Source: an uncultured Clostridia bacterium (GTDB lineage: Bacteria > Bacillota > Clostridia > Oscillospirales > Acutalibacteraceae). From it: a DNA stretch of 22,799 bases. The stretch lies in assembly GCA_937876205.1 (NCBI GenBank), contig CALEII010000019.1, positions 1 to 22,799 of the forward strand, read 5' to 3'. The notes beneath the pieces were generated by a model. That model saw nothing but the letters and a program-made list of their open reading frames with translations. It searched no databases and was not told the DNA's origin. This document shows, piece by piece, positions 13,733 through 20,030 of this stretch. The position numbers were made by a program, and so were the translations under genes. Position 1 is the first letter of the stretch, and each line of letters begins with the position of its first letter.

Positions 13733-15760
13733 ATGTCGGAAGAGAGAAGAAAACAGATTGCGCCTGCTGTGGTGCTTGCAAGCCACGGCAATAAGGACGC
13801 ATACAGAGATGTATATATATATTATCATAAGAATATTTTTTTCATCTGCAAGCTTTTTACAGGTGACACAACAGTTGCATCTGATCTGACGGTTGATATT
13901 TTTAAGAAGGTTTTTGAGACTATAGGTAACCTTGAAGACCACAGGATTTTTGAAAACTGGTTGTATTCTTATGCCGTAAATTATTGCAAAAAGATGAGCT
14001 GTGCTGTTGAGCTGTCGCCGGAAGAGACAGAGAAAAACATTCTTCTTGCCGCAGAGAACGCAAAACAGCATAATACTGCTGAGTTTAACAGAAATATGGC
14101 AGATATTCTCAAGTCAGTTTTTACTGCAATGCCTGTTCAGTCAAAGGCAATGATGTGCTATGAGTATTTTGCGGGAATTGACACCGAAAAAATTGCGATT
14201 CTTGAAAAAATCAGTGATGATAGTGCTGCTGTCCTTCGCACAGAAGCTGAGCAGTATCTTGACAATGCGGCTGAGGAGCTGAGCGCAAGAGGCATTGAAA
14301 TAACACCGTTTCTTGAAGATCTTGAAAACACACTTTTCTATCTTGCATCAAAAACGGTAGTCTTTGAATCAGTTCACAGACAGATAAGTGATGCAATCGG
14401 TGTGAATGTCAACCCGCTGGATGTGCCAAAAAAAACGGTACAGCAAAAAAAAGAGCCTGTACCCGTAGTTTCTGTGGAGCCTGAAAAAAAGACTTCTGAG
14501 AAAAAAATTGTTTTCACAAAAAAGGATATTCTTTATTTTGCGATTGTTCTTATTGTTGCGGTCTGTATTTTTTCAGGTGTAAAAGTTTTCTATGAAACAA
14601 AAAAGGCAGAGAATACCACAAATTCAGCATCTGTACAGCAACAGCAGACTCCTGTTCTTGTGTGGAACGGTGCTGCAGCTGCATCCTTTGCGTCGGGCAA
14701 CGGTACAAAAGAGGATCCCTACATTATTTCATCAGGCGGTCAGCTTGCATATCTTGCAAATCTTGTGAATGACGGAAATTCATTCTATGCGGCGTGTCAT
14801 TACAGGCTCGGCGCAGATATCAGGCTTAATATCAGTGATAACTGGCAGAGCTGGGGTGAGGCTCCTCCCGAAAATGAGTGGACTCCGATAGGCTATAAAA
14901 AGGATTCTGACACATATTCTTATTTCACAGGCACATTTGACGGCGCAGGCCACACAATTTACGGAATGTATGTGAATCAGGAGGATGAATATGCAGGCTT
15001 GTTCGGTGTTGTCAGAAATGCACATATCAGAAACCTCAATGTTGCTGAGTCATATGTAAAAGGCGGCAGCTATGCAGGTGGTATAGCGGGCTATTTCTCA
15101 GGTGATGCCGCAGATATGGCAGGCTTTGAATACTGCAGCTTTATCGGCACTGTTGTTTCCACGGGCAACAATGCAGGCGGAATCACAGGTTATTTCAGCG
15201 CTGACGGTGAAGCAAATACTCTTGTTATAACAGACTGCTGTTCATTCGGAAATGTCACAGCAGAAGCAGGCTTTGCAGGCGGAATCTGCGGTGCAAATGA
15301 GGCTGTGTCAGGTAATGTGAAGATTGTTAACTGCTTCAACGCCGGCAATGTCACTTCACCTAAAAATGCAGGCGGAATCACAGGCAATAACAGATGCAAA
15401 AACGGTCTTTCAACCGTTGAAAAGTGTTATAACGCAGGACAGATAAGCGCAGATAAGAATGAGGGCTCAATTACGGGGCTTCTCAGTTGTGTTGACGGAG
15501 ATGGCAGAGCAAGTGCCATAGCCAGCTTCTGTCTTGAGGGCACGGCAGATGCCGTTGCAGTAAAAGCACAGGAGGATGAAAGACTTATCAATATGAACAA
15601 TGTTGTTCTCACCGATTCACAGATGAAGACTCAGGGCAGCTTTGACGGCTTCAATTTTGATGACATATGGACTTTCTCTGACAGTGCAGACTACGGATAT
15701 CCCGTGCTACGAAGCATCAATATCGGAGTTCTTCCGGAATCAGAGTCAGAAACAGCCTGA
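13733..15760 (+). CDS. Membrane-anchored ECF sigma factor-like protein with extracellular GLUG repeats
   Basis: A 675-aa fusion. Residues about 12-88 resemble ECF sigma region 2 (HGNKDAYRDVYIYYHKNIF... VASDLTVDIFKKVFETIGNL... FENWLYSYAVNYCKK). Residues about 120-180 resemble region 4 (ILKSVFTAMPVQSKAMMCYEYFAGIDTEKIAILEKISDDSAAVLRTEAEQYL). A lysine- and proline-rich linker leads to one membrane helix (about 265-286). Outside, residues 308-410 carry the motif GTKEDPYIISSGGQLAYLANLVN and a WTPIG...FTGTFDGAGHTIYGM block, followed by four AGGI-type GLUG repeats (about 447-455, 481-488, 514-520 and 546-551). With no signal peptide, the N-terminus should be cytosolic and the GLUG part extracellular. 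The architecture suggests direct coupling of a surface signal to transcription. Region 4 is divergent, so a non-promoter role is possible. Confidence 0.8.
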   Translation: MSEERRKQIAPAVVLASHGNKDAYRDVYIYYHKNIFFICKLFTGDTTVASDLTVDIFKKVFETIGNLEDHRIFENWLYSYAVNYCKKMSCAVELSPEETEKNILLAAENAKQHNTAEFNRNMADILKSVFTAMPVQSKAMMCYEYFAGIDTEKIAILEKISDDSAAVLRTEAEQYLDNAAEELSARGIEITPFLEDLENTLFYLASKTVVFESVHRQISDAIGVNVNPLDVPKKTVQQKKEPVPVVSVEPEKKTSEKKIVFTKKDILYFAIVLIVAVCIFSGVKVFYETKKAENTTNSASVQQQQTPVLVWNGAAAASFASGNGTKEDPYIISSGGQLAYLANLVNDGNSFYAACHYRLGADIRLNISDNWQSWGEAPPENEWTPIGYKKDSDTYSYFTGTFDGAGHTIYGMYVNQEDEYAGLFGVVRNAHIRNLNVAESYVKGGSYAGGIAGYFSGDAADMAGFEYCSFIGTVVSTGNNAGGITGYFSADGEANTLVITDCCSFGNVTAEAGFAGGICGANEAVSGNVKIVNCFNAGNVTSPKNAGGITGNNRCKNGLSTVEKCYNAGQISADKNEGSITGLLSCVDGDGRASAIASFCLEGTADAVAVKAQEDERLINMNNVVLTDSQMKTQGSFDGFNFDDIWTFSDSADYGYPVLRSINIGVLPESESETA

Positions 15761-15820
15761 TTGCTTTGTATAAATTGATTAAAAATAAATGTATATTATA
15801 TTTAAAATTATTTAAAAGTA

Positions 15821-15849
15821 TTGACATAATCAGAAATTTACAATATAAT
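15821..15849 (+). promoter_or_regulatory. Promoter of the LRR surface protein
   Basis: A perfect TTGACA (15821-15826), 17-bp spacer and TATAAT (15844-15849), about 30 nt upstream of the start codon. It shows that the LRR gene can be transcribed apart from the sigma-GLUG gene. No terminator hairpin was seen between the two genes. Confidence 0.85.
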
Positions 15850-15878
15850 TTATAGGAATACAGTTTGGAGTGATTTAA

Positions 15879-17030
15879 ATGAAATCATCAGTTATTAAAA
15901 AGCTTATAATGACAGTTGCAGTTATGTTTGCAGTTGTTGTTCTGTTTTCTGTGACAGCATTTGCTGAAGATTACGGTAACTTCTCATACACACCTGTTAC
16001 ACCTGAGGTTGAAGGTGAGTTTGAGCCTTATCATATAATCAACAGCTACAATGCAGGAGACGACGCAACAGACACAGTTGTTGTTGTTCCTTCAGAGATT
16101 GAAGATGTTCCTGTTACAGAGATCGGTGCTTCTGCTTTCAGCGGCAGAAATACTCTCACAGAGGTCGTAATTCCCGATTCTGTTACAACAATTTCAAATG
16201 CTGCATTTTACAATTGTAAATCTCTTAAGATTGTTGTAATTCCCGATTCTGTTACACACATCGGCGATTCAGCTTTCCAGGGCTGTGATGCTCTTGAGTA
16301 TGTTGTAATAGGTGATGGCGTAAAGACAATCGGCAGTCTCGCATTCAAGAATTGTGAGTCTCTTGTCAGCCTTGACCTTGGCAACGGTGTTGAATCAATC
16401 GGCAGCGGTGCATTCTTCGGTTGTTCAGCTCTTACCAAGGTAGTTGTTCCCGCATCAGTAAAGAATATCGGTTCCCTTGCTTTCGGTTTCGTTCAGGATG
16501 GCGATGCTGAGGTAGCAGTAAACGGTTTCACATTCTATGCAAACAACAGTGCCGCAGTTGACGCTTATAACGCAGAAAATGCAGATGCAAGCGCTGATAC
16601 ATCAGCAGTTGCTGCAGCATTCAGTGTTCAGGCTCAGGCAGCTCCCTGTGCAGAGGACGCTCACACAGTTTCTATGGCAAACATCAGACCTGCAACAGAT
16701 TCTTATGATGGACTTGATGTTGCTCAGTGTTCTGCTTGCCTTGCAGTTGTAACACGCCCCAACACAGAGATTGCTCCTCAGGAGAAGGGCTTTGGTCAGT
16801 ACATTTATCTCATCATCGGCGTTCTTTGTGTTATCGCACTTGTTATTTACGCAGTTCTTTATGTAAAGAAAGCAAAGGCACGCAGAGAAAGAGCTATTGC
16901 CGAATATAAAGCAGGCAAGGAGCTTACCGATGTGAAAGAGAAAAACGCTTACGAAGCAAAGCTTGAAGCTAAATATCAGAAGAAGAGAGCAAAGCAGGAA
17001 AAGCGTCTTGAGATGTTCAAGGATAAATAA
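15879..17030 (+). CDS. BspA-like leucine-rich repeat surface protein with C-terminal membrane anchor
   Basis: A 383-aa protein with a signal peptide (residues 1-29, cleavage after AFA). Five or so LRR_5-type repeats of about 23 residues follow (about 72-203; units like IPDSVTTISNAAFYNCKSLKIVV). An alanine-rich linker leads to a short segment with CSAC (284-287), a membrane helix at about 307-329, and a 54-residue strongly charged, lysine/glutamate-rich cytoplasmic tail. BspA-type LRRs commonly mediate binding to host or matrix proteins at the surface. The tail (KKAKARRERAI... EAKYQKKRAKQEKRLEMF) is helical and could bind a cytosolic partner or nucleic acid. No LPxTG motif is present; the helix itself is the anchor. 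The start has a GGAGTG site 7 nt upstream. Confidence 0.85.
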   Translation: MKSSVIKKLIMTVAVMFAVVVLFSVTAFAEDYGNFSYTPVTPEVEGEFEPYHIINSYNAGDDATDTVVVVPSEIEDVPVTEIGASAFSGRNTLTEVVIPDSVTTISNAAFYNCKSLKIVVIPDSVTHIGDSAFQGCDALEYVVIGDGVKTIGSLAFKNCESLVSLDLGNGVESIGSGAFFGCSALTKVVVPASVKNIGSLAFGFVQDGDAEVAVNGFTFYANNSAAVDAYNAENADASADTSAVAAAFSVQAQAAPCAEDAHTVSMANIRPATDSYDGLDVAQCSACLAVVTRPNTEIAPQEKGFGQYIYLIIGVLCVIALVIYAVLYVKKAKARRERAIAEYKAGKELTDVKEKNAYEAKLEAKYQKKRAKQEKRLEMFKDK

Positions 17031-17038
17031 GATTACTA

Positions 17039-17070
17039 AAGGGCCGGAGTTCAACACTTCGGTCCTTTTT
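17039..17070 (+). terminator. Terminator of the LRR gene
   Basis: AAGGGCCGGAGT (17039-17050) pairs with ACTTCGGTCCTT (17056-17067) through 12 pairs with two G-U, around a 5-nt loop, and continues into a T run. Confidence 0.88.
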
Positions 17071-17072
17071 AC

Positions 17073-17101
17073 TTGCAATGAAATTACGGATGTGGTATTA
17101 T
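17073..17101 (+). promoter_or_regulatory. Promoter of the epimerase-cupin unit
   Basis: TTGCAA (17073-17078), a 17-bp spacer and TATTAT (17096-17101) preceded by TGG, an extended -10. It starts directly after the upstream terminator and about 21 nt before the epimerase start codon. Confidence 0.65.
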
Positions 17102-17122
17102 AAACTGAGGAAGTGATATTTT

Positions 17123-18058
17123 ATGAATATACTTATTACAGGCGGAGCAGGGTATATAGGCAGTGTGCTTGTGCCTATGCTTCTTGCCAAGGGACATAAA
17201 GTGACTGTTGTCGATTCTTTTATGTACGCTCAGAGCTCTCTGCTTGACTGCTGCTATAACAAAAATTTTACCATTGTCAACGGTGATGCCCGTGATGAAG
17301 CACTGATGACAGAGCTTGTCAGAGGCAAAGATATTATAATCCCTCTTGCTGCGCTTGTGGGCTTTCCTCTGTGTGACAAGAATAAAATTGACGCAGTGAA
17401 CACCAATTATGACGCTGTTGAAATGCTTCTGCGCCTTCGTGACAAGGACACACAGAAGGTTATTTTTCCTTGCACAAACAGCGGATACGGTGTGGGGGAG
17501 AAAGATGTTTACTGCACGGAAGAGACACCCATAAACCCCATTTCACTTTATGGTCAGACAAAGATGAAAGCAGAAAAGGCTGTGCTTGAAAGCGGAAATT
17601 CCCTCACATTCAGATTTGCGACACTTTTCGGCGCTTCACCGAGAATGAGAACAGACCTGCTTGTCAATGACTTTACATACAGAGCTGTTTTTGACAGAAC
17701 CGTGGTTGTTTTTGAAGGTGATTTCAAGCGTAATTATCTCCATGTCAGAGATGCTGCAGGCGCATTTATTTTTGCTATGGAAAACTTTGATAAAATGCAA
17801 GGCAGGCAATATAACTGCGGTCTCTCAGACTGCAATATTTCAAAGCTTGAGCTTTGTGCAAAGATAAAGGAGCACATCCCGTCTTTTGTTTATATTGAGT
17901 CCCCCATAGGTGCAGACCCTGATAAGAGAGATTATATTGTCTCAAATGAAAGACTTGAGTCAATGGGCTGGAGACCTTCATATTCTGTTGATGACGGAAT
18001 TGACGAGCTTATAAAAACATACAGAATCATAAAGAATAATAAGTATTCAAATTTTTAA
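17123..18058 (+). CDS. NAD-dependent nucleotide-sugar epimerase/dehydratase
   Basis: A 311-aa extended short-chain dehydrogenase/reductase. It has the N-terminal Rossmann motif GGAGYIG (7-13), a catalytic serine in TNSGYG (near 120), and the Y143-x-x-x-K147 pair in YGQTK. The C-terminal part (YIVSNERLESMGWRPSYSVDDGIDELI) is the usual substrate lobe of this family. Such enzymes act on UDP-, GDP- or dTDP-sugars to make precursors for surface glycans; the exact sugar and reaction are not readable. The next gene, a cupin, is 9 nt downstream, and the pairing is typical of nucleotide-sugar modification (isomerase or epimerase steps). It starts with ATG 17123 and a GAGGAAGTG ribosome-binding site. 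Confidence 0.87.
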   Translation: MNILITGGAGYIGSVLVPMLLAKGHKVTVVDSFMYAQSSLLDCCYNKNFTIVNGDARDEALMTELVRGKDIIIPLAALVGFPLCDKNKIDAVNTNYDAVEMLLRLRDKDTQKVIFPCTNSGYGVGEKDVYCTEETPINPISLYGQTKMKAEKAVLESGNSLTFRFATLFGASPRMRTDLLVNDFTYRAVFDRTVVVFEGDFKRNYLHVRDAAGAFIFAMENFDKMQGRQYNCGLSDCNISKLELCAKIKEHIPSFVYIESPIGADPDKRDYIVSNERLESMGWRPSYSVDDGIDELIKTYRIIKNNKYSNF

Positions 18059-18067
18059 GGTGCAAAA

Positions 18068-18427
18068 ATGATGATTACAATATTAAAACCCGATTTTGAG
18101 TACGGTGACGACAGAGGACTGCTTGTTCAGCTTGTGCACGAAGGGTATAAGCAGGTCAATATGTGTTTTTCAAAGGCAGGAACGGAGCGTGGCGGCCATT
18201 ATCACGCACTTAACCGTGAAACCTTCTATATTGTTGACGGAAAAGTAGAGATAACGCTTTTTTCGGGCAGTGAGTCAGAAAAATATACATTCGTTAAGGG
18301 TGATATGTTTGCTGTTGAGAAGAATGTGGTTCATTCTCTTTTATTTAAGGCAGACACAACAATGATAGTAATGTATGACAACGGCGTGGAGCTCACTGAC
18401 GGAACAAAGGACATAATAAGCATATGA
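18068..18427 (+). CDS. Cupin-fold sugar-modifying or sugar-binding protein, WxcM/FdtA-like
   Basis: A 119-aa single-domain cupin. The conserved barrel motif RGGHYHALNRETFYIVDGKVEITLF (about 40-64) has the G-(X)5-H-X-H-like pattern and a downstream VVHSLLF histidine in the second motif. Small cupins next to a sugar epimerase often are dTDP-sugar 3,4-ketoisomerases (FdtA type) or 3,5-epimerase-like proteins, but this short form could equally be a binding or regulatory subunit. Two adjacent ATG codons exist; the first has AAGGTG upstream. It is co-transcribed with the epimerase and closed by a strong terminator. Confidence 0.8.
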   Translation: MMITILKPDFEYGDDRGLLVQLVHEGYKQVNMCFSKAGTERGGHYHALNRETFYIVDGKVEITLFSGSESEKYTFVKGDMFAVEKNVVHSLLFKADTTMIVMYDNGVELTDGTKDIISI

Positions 18428-18459
18428 AAAAACGGGCAGATTTTTCTGTCCGTTTTTTT
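18427..18459. terminator. Bidirectional terminator between the cupin and the second dockerin gene
   Basis: CGGGCAGA (18433-18440) pairs with TCTGTCCG (18445-18452) around a TTTT loop with one G-U pair. A A-run precedes it and a T-run follows, so it can end both the plus-strand cupin transcript and the minus-strand dockerin transcript. Confidence 0.88.
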
Positions 18460-18496
18460 GCTTCATATAAAATTGTTTTTTTTGTGTAGCTTATTA

Positions 18497-19429
18497 TCAG
18501 AAAAAATCAAGAACAGCATAGTTATCAATGTCAAAATATGCTGTGGGTCTGTCACCTGAAACCTTTATGAATTCAATCAGACTCAGGTTGTCGCCCTGAG
18601 CGCTTACACAGTCTATGGTCATAATTCTTCCCATAGAGTCAACATAAAGAAGATACTGTTTTCCGTTTTTTACATATGAGTAGCAGAAGCATTCCTCATC
18701 ATTGATCGTAACCTTTGAGGGAGAGCCGATATCATCGGCGATAAACTCAGAAATGAGGTCTGATGTTTTCTTGAGCATTTCAGCATCAATCATCAGGTCA
18801 TCACCCAAAAAATCACCGTCTTTGCCCATTGCGTCAATAAGAGCGTCGGTAATGGGTATTGCAAAATCTGCATCCTCGCTGAGCATAACAGCATACATCT
18901 GCTCACCGATGAGAAGCATACCTACACCCTTTATGGCAGGCATTTTGGAATCTTCTGCCGGATCAGATACAATCACATCATCAGATTTGTTGATAAAATA
19001 TATGTTGTCACCGTCTTTTGCAAGCAGAATCTGAGTTTTTTTGCCCTTGCCCGTGCCAGTTTCGTCATAGCTTGCCTCAAGATAGTATCTGCCGCTTTTA
19101 AGCGTGTTTATAACGCAGGGAACACGATTTCCGTCAAAGCCGTATGTGAATTGGCTCAGTCCTGCTGCCACACGAAGTATTTCTCTTGCGTCAGCTGCGG
19201 TCAGTCTGCCGTTTCCGTCAGCATCAGAACGGTAAAGGTCCATTTCTCCCGAGTCAAGCTTTGCTGAATATCTCAGCACAAGTCTTGCATCCATTGCAGT
19301 GATTCTTTTGTCAAGGTTTATATCACCCATCTTTGCCCATGATGCGTCGTACTCGGGTATGGTTGCAAATGCAGTCACGGGAGTGAATACCATTATAAGG
19401 ATAAGTAACAGCGAAATAAATTTTTTCAT
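18497..19429 (-). CDS. Secreted protein with N-terminal dockerin repeats
   Basis: A 310-aa exported protein. Residues 1-22 form a signal peptide (MKKFISLLLILIMVFTPVTAFA). Residues about 33-92 hold two dockerin repeats, GDINLDKRITAMDARLVLRYSAKL and SDADGNGRLTAADAREILRVAAGL. The remaining about 210 residues form a domain I do not recognise, with strand-rich segments (GRYYLEASYDE, KKTQILLAKDGDNIYFINKSDD, YAVMLSEDADFAIPI, KQYLLYVDSMGRIMTI), perhaps a small outer-surface sensor or binding domain. It lacks an enzyme motif. It differs from the other dockerin protein in this window in having the dockerin at the N-terminal side. It has AAAGGAG as ribosome-binding site and its own promoter. Confidence 0.8.
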   Translation of the reverse strand: MKKFISLLLILIMVFTPVTAFATIPEYDASWAKMGDINLDKRITAMDARLVLRYSAKLDSGEMDLYRSDADGNGRLTAADAREILRVAAGLSQFTYGFDGNRVPCVINTLKSGRYYLEASYDETGTGKGKKTQILLAKDGDNIYFINKSDDVIVSDPAEDSKMPAIKGVGMLLIGEQMYAVMLSEDADFAIPITDALIDAMGKDGDFLGDDLMIDAEMLKKTSDLISEFIADDIGSPSKVTINDEECFCYSYVKNGKQYLLYVDSMGRIMTIDCVSAQGDNLSLIEFIKVSGDRPTAYFDIDNYAVLDFF

Positions 19430-19454
19430 ATGTATGCTCCTTTCTTTTCAATTT

Positions 19455-19483
19455 ATTATACAATAAATTTCAGTAATATACAA
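19455..19483 (-). promoter_or_regulatory. Promoter of the second dockerin gene
   Basis: On the minus strand TTGTAT (19483-19478), a 17-bp spacer and TATAAT (19460-19455). The -10 is perfect, the -35 only partly matching. It is about 26 nt upstream of the start codon. Confidence 0.6.
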
Positions 19484-19515
19484 GCGGAAACGAAAGATAT
19501 ATTTTTAATTTCACA

Positions 19516-19675
19516 TTAGGGTGACGGGAATAAAACGAACCCGTTTTTTACAGGCTGATTTCCGTCAATACTTCGTTAAAATACTCGCAAATCTATCGCC
19601 TTTCAAATCCGAAATGCCGAAAAGACTTAAAAATAGCCGTTTTTAGGCTGGTTCGGATTATTTCCGTCACCCTAA
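19516..19675. mobile_element. MITE-like 160-bp inverted-repeat element
   Basis: The ends 19516-19541 and 19650-19675 are 26-bp inverted repeats with 23 matches, starting TTAGGGTGACGG. If the ends are trimmed to GGGTGACGG, both flanks read TA, which would suit insertion at a TA dinucleotide. An internal direct repeat (CCGTTTTT...AGGCTG...ATTTCCGTCA) occurs at 19541-19567 and 19637-19669. There is no open reading frame with gene-like features inside. It could equally be a fixed structured sequence; only this single copy is visible. Confidence 0.55.
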
Positions 19676-19714
19676 CGGAAATGTTTTTGCAAAGTGTGTA
19701 ATAACAGTGAATCA

Positions 19715-19744
19715 TTATTATTTTTATTACAATAAAAATAATAA
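19715..19744. repeat. Perfect A/T-only palindrome
   Basis: A 14-bp inverted repeat (19715-19728 with 19731-19744) with a 2-nt centre, made only of A and T, about 30 bp upstream of the tRNA promoter. It may be a by-product of A/T richness or an UP-element-like region. The sequence between it and the MITE-like element holds nothing recognisable. Confidence 0.5.
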
Positions 19745-19773
19745 AATTTTTTATAATTTTTTTTAAAAAAGGC

Positions 19774-19802
19774 TTGACAATACAAAAGTGTTCTGCTATA
19801 AT
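19774..19802 (+). promoter_or_regulatory. Perfect consensus promoter of tRNA-Leu
   Basis: TTGACA (19774-19779), 17-bp spacer and TATAAT (19797-19802), preceded by TGC. Upstream lies a run of A/T tracts that could serve as an UP element. Transcription should start near 19809. Confidence 0.88.
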
Positions 19803-19823
19803 TATCACTGTTCCAAACGGAAT

Positions 19824-19907
19824 GCGAGAGTGGCGGAATCGGCAGACGCGCACGTTTGAGGGGCGTGTGGTAATCCCGTACGGGTTCAAGTCCCGTCTCT
19901 CGCACCA
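19824..19907 (+). tRNA. tRNA-Leu (anticodon GAG)
   Basis: An 84-nt tRNA with the CCA encoded. The acceptor stem GCGAGAG (19824-19830) pairs with CTCTCGC (19897-19903). The D arm is of the GGCGGAATCGGCAGACGC type, and the anticodon stem CACGU/GCGUG closes the loop UUGAGGG with anticodon GAG. A long variable arm, as expected for a class II tRNA, and a T arm with GGTTCAA follow. It reads CUC and CUU codons, which are abundant in the neighbouring core genes. The gene is intact, so the adjacent mobile element has not disrupted it. Confidence 0.95.
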
Positions 19908-19908
19908 T

Positions 19909-19955
19909 ATTGAGTATTCATAAGGGATTTGACCTGTGAATACTCAATTTTTTTT
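19909..19955 (+). terminator. Terminator of the tRNA-Leu gene
   Basis: ATTGAGTATTCA (19909-19920) pairs perfectly with TGAATACTCAAT (19937-19948), followed by eight T (19948-19955). A strong intrinsic terminator directly after the CCA end. Confidence 0.92.
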
Positions 19956-20000
19956 GCTTAAAATAGAGTTTTGTATATATTTTCGTTGTTTTTATGTATC

Positions 20001-20029
20001 GTCGCATTCCTTTCGGAGTGCGACTTTTT
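20001..20029 (+). terminator. Second plus-strand hairpin next to the recombinase stop codon
   Basis: GTCGCATTCC (20001-20010) pairs with GGAGTGCGAC (20015-20024) with one G-U pair and a TTTC loop, then TTTTT (20025-20029). The T tract points to termination of plus-strand transcripts, even though the nearest plus-strand gene already has a terminator. It may belong to the mobile element and shield its end from outside transcription, or form part of its attachment site. Confidence 0.6.
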
Positions 20030-20030
20030 G

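Noticed and set aside
13592..14071. Minus-strand open frame covering P1 and the sigma-GLUG start
   Set aside because: Low-complexity Phe/Ile/Lys-rich translation antisense to the sigma-like domain; promoters and regulatory repeats lie within it.
16135..16480. Possible CRISPR or tandem DNA repeats
   Set aside because: The repeated words (such as ATTCCCGATTCTGTTACA) encode the LRR units of about 23 residues; they are coding repeats with diverged spacing.
19824..19907. Integration of the mobile element into the tRNA-Leu gene
   Set aside because: The tRNA, its CCA end and its terminator are intact and no repeat of its 3' end is seen next to the recombinase; serine recombinases rarely target tRNA genes.
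19593..19908. Minus-strand open frames across tRNA-Leu and the MITE-like element
   Set aside because: They read through the tRNA and its promoter; the protein-like motif arises from translating the tRNA sequence, a common artefact.
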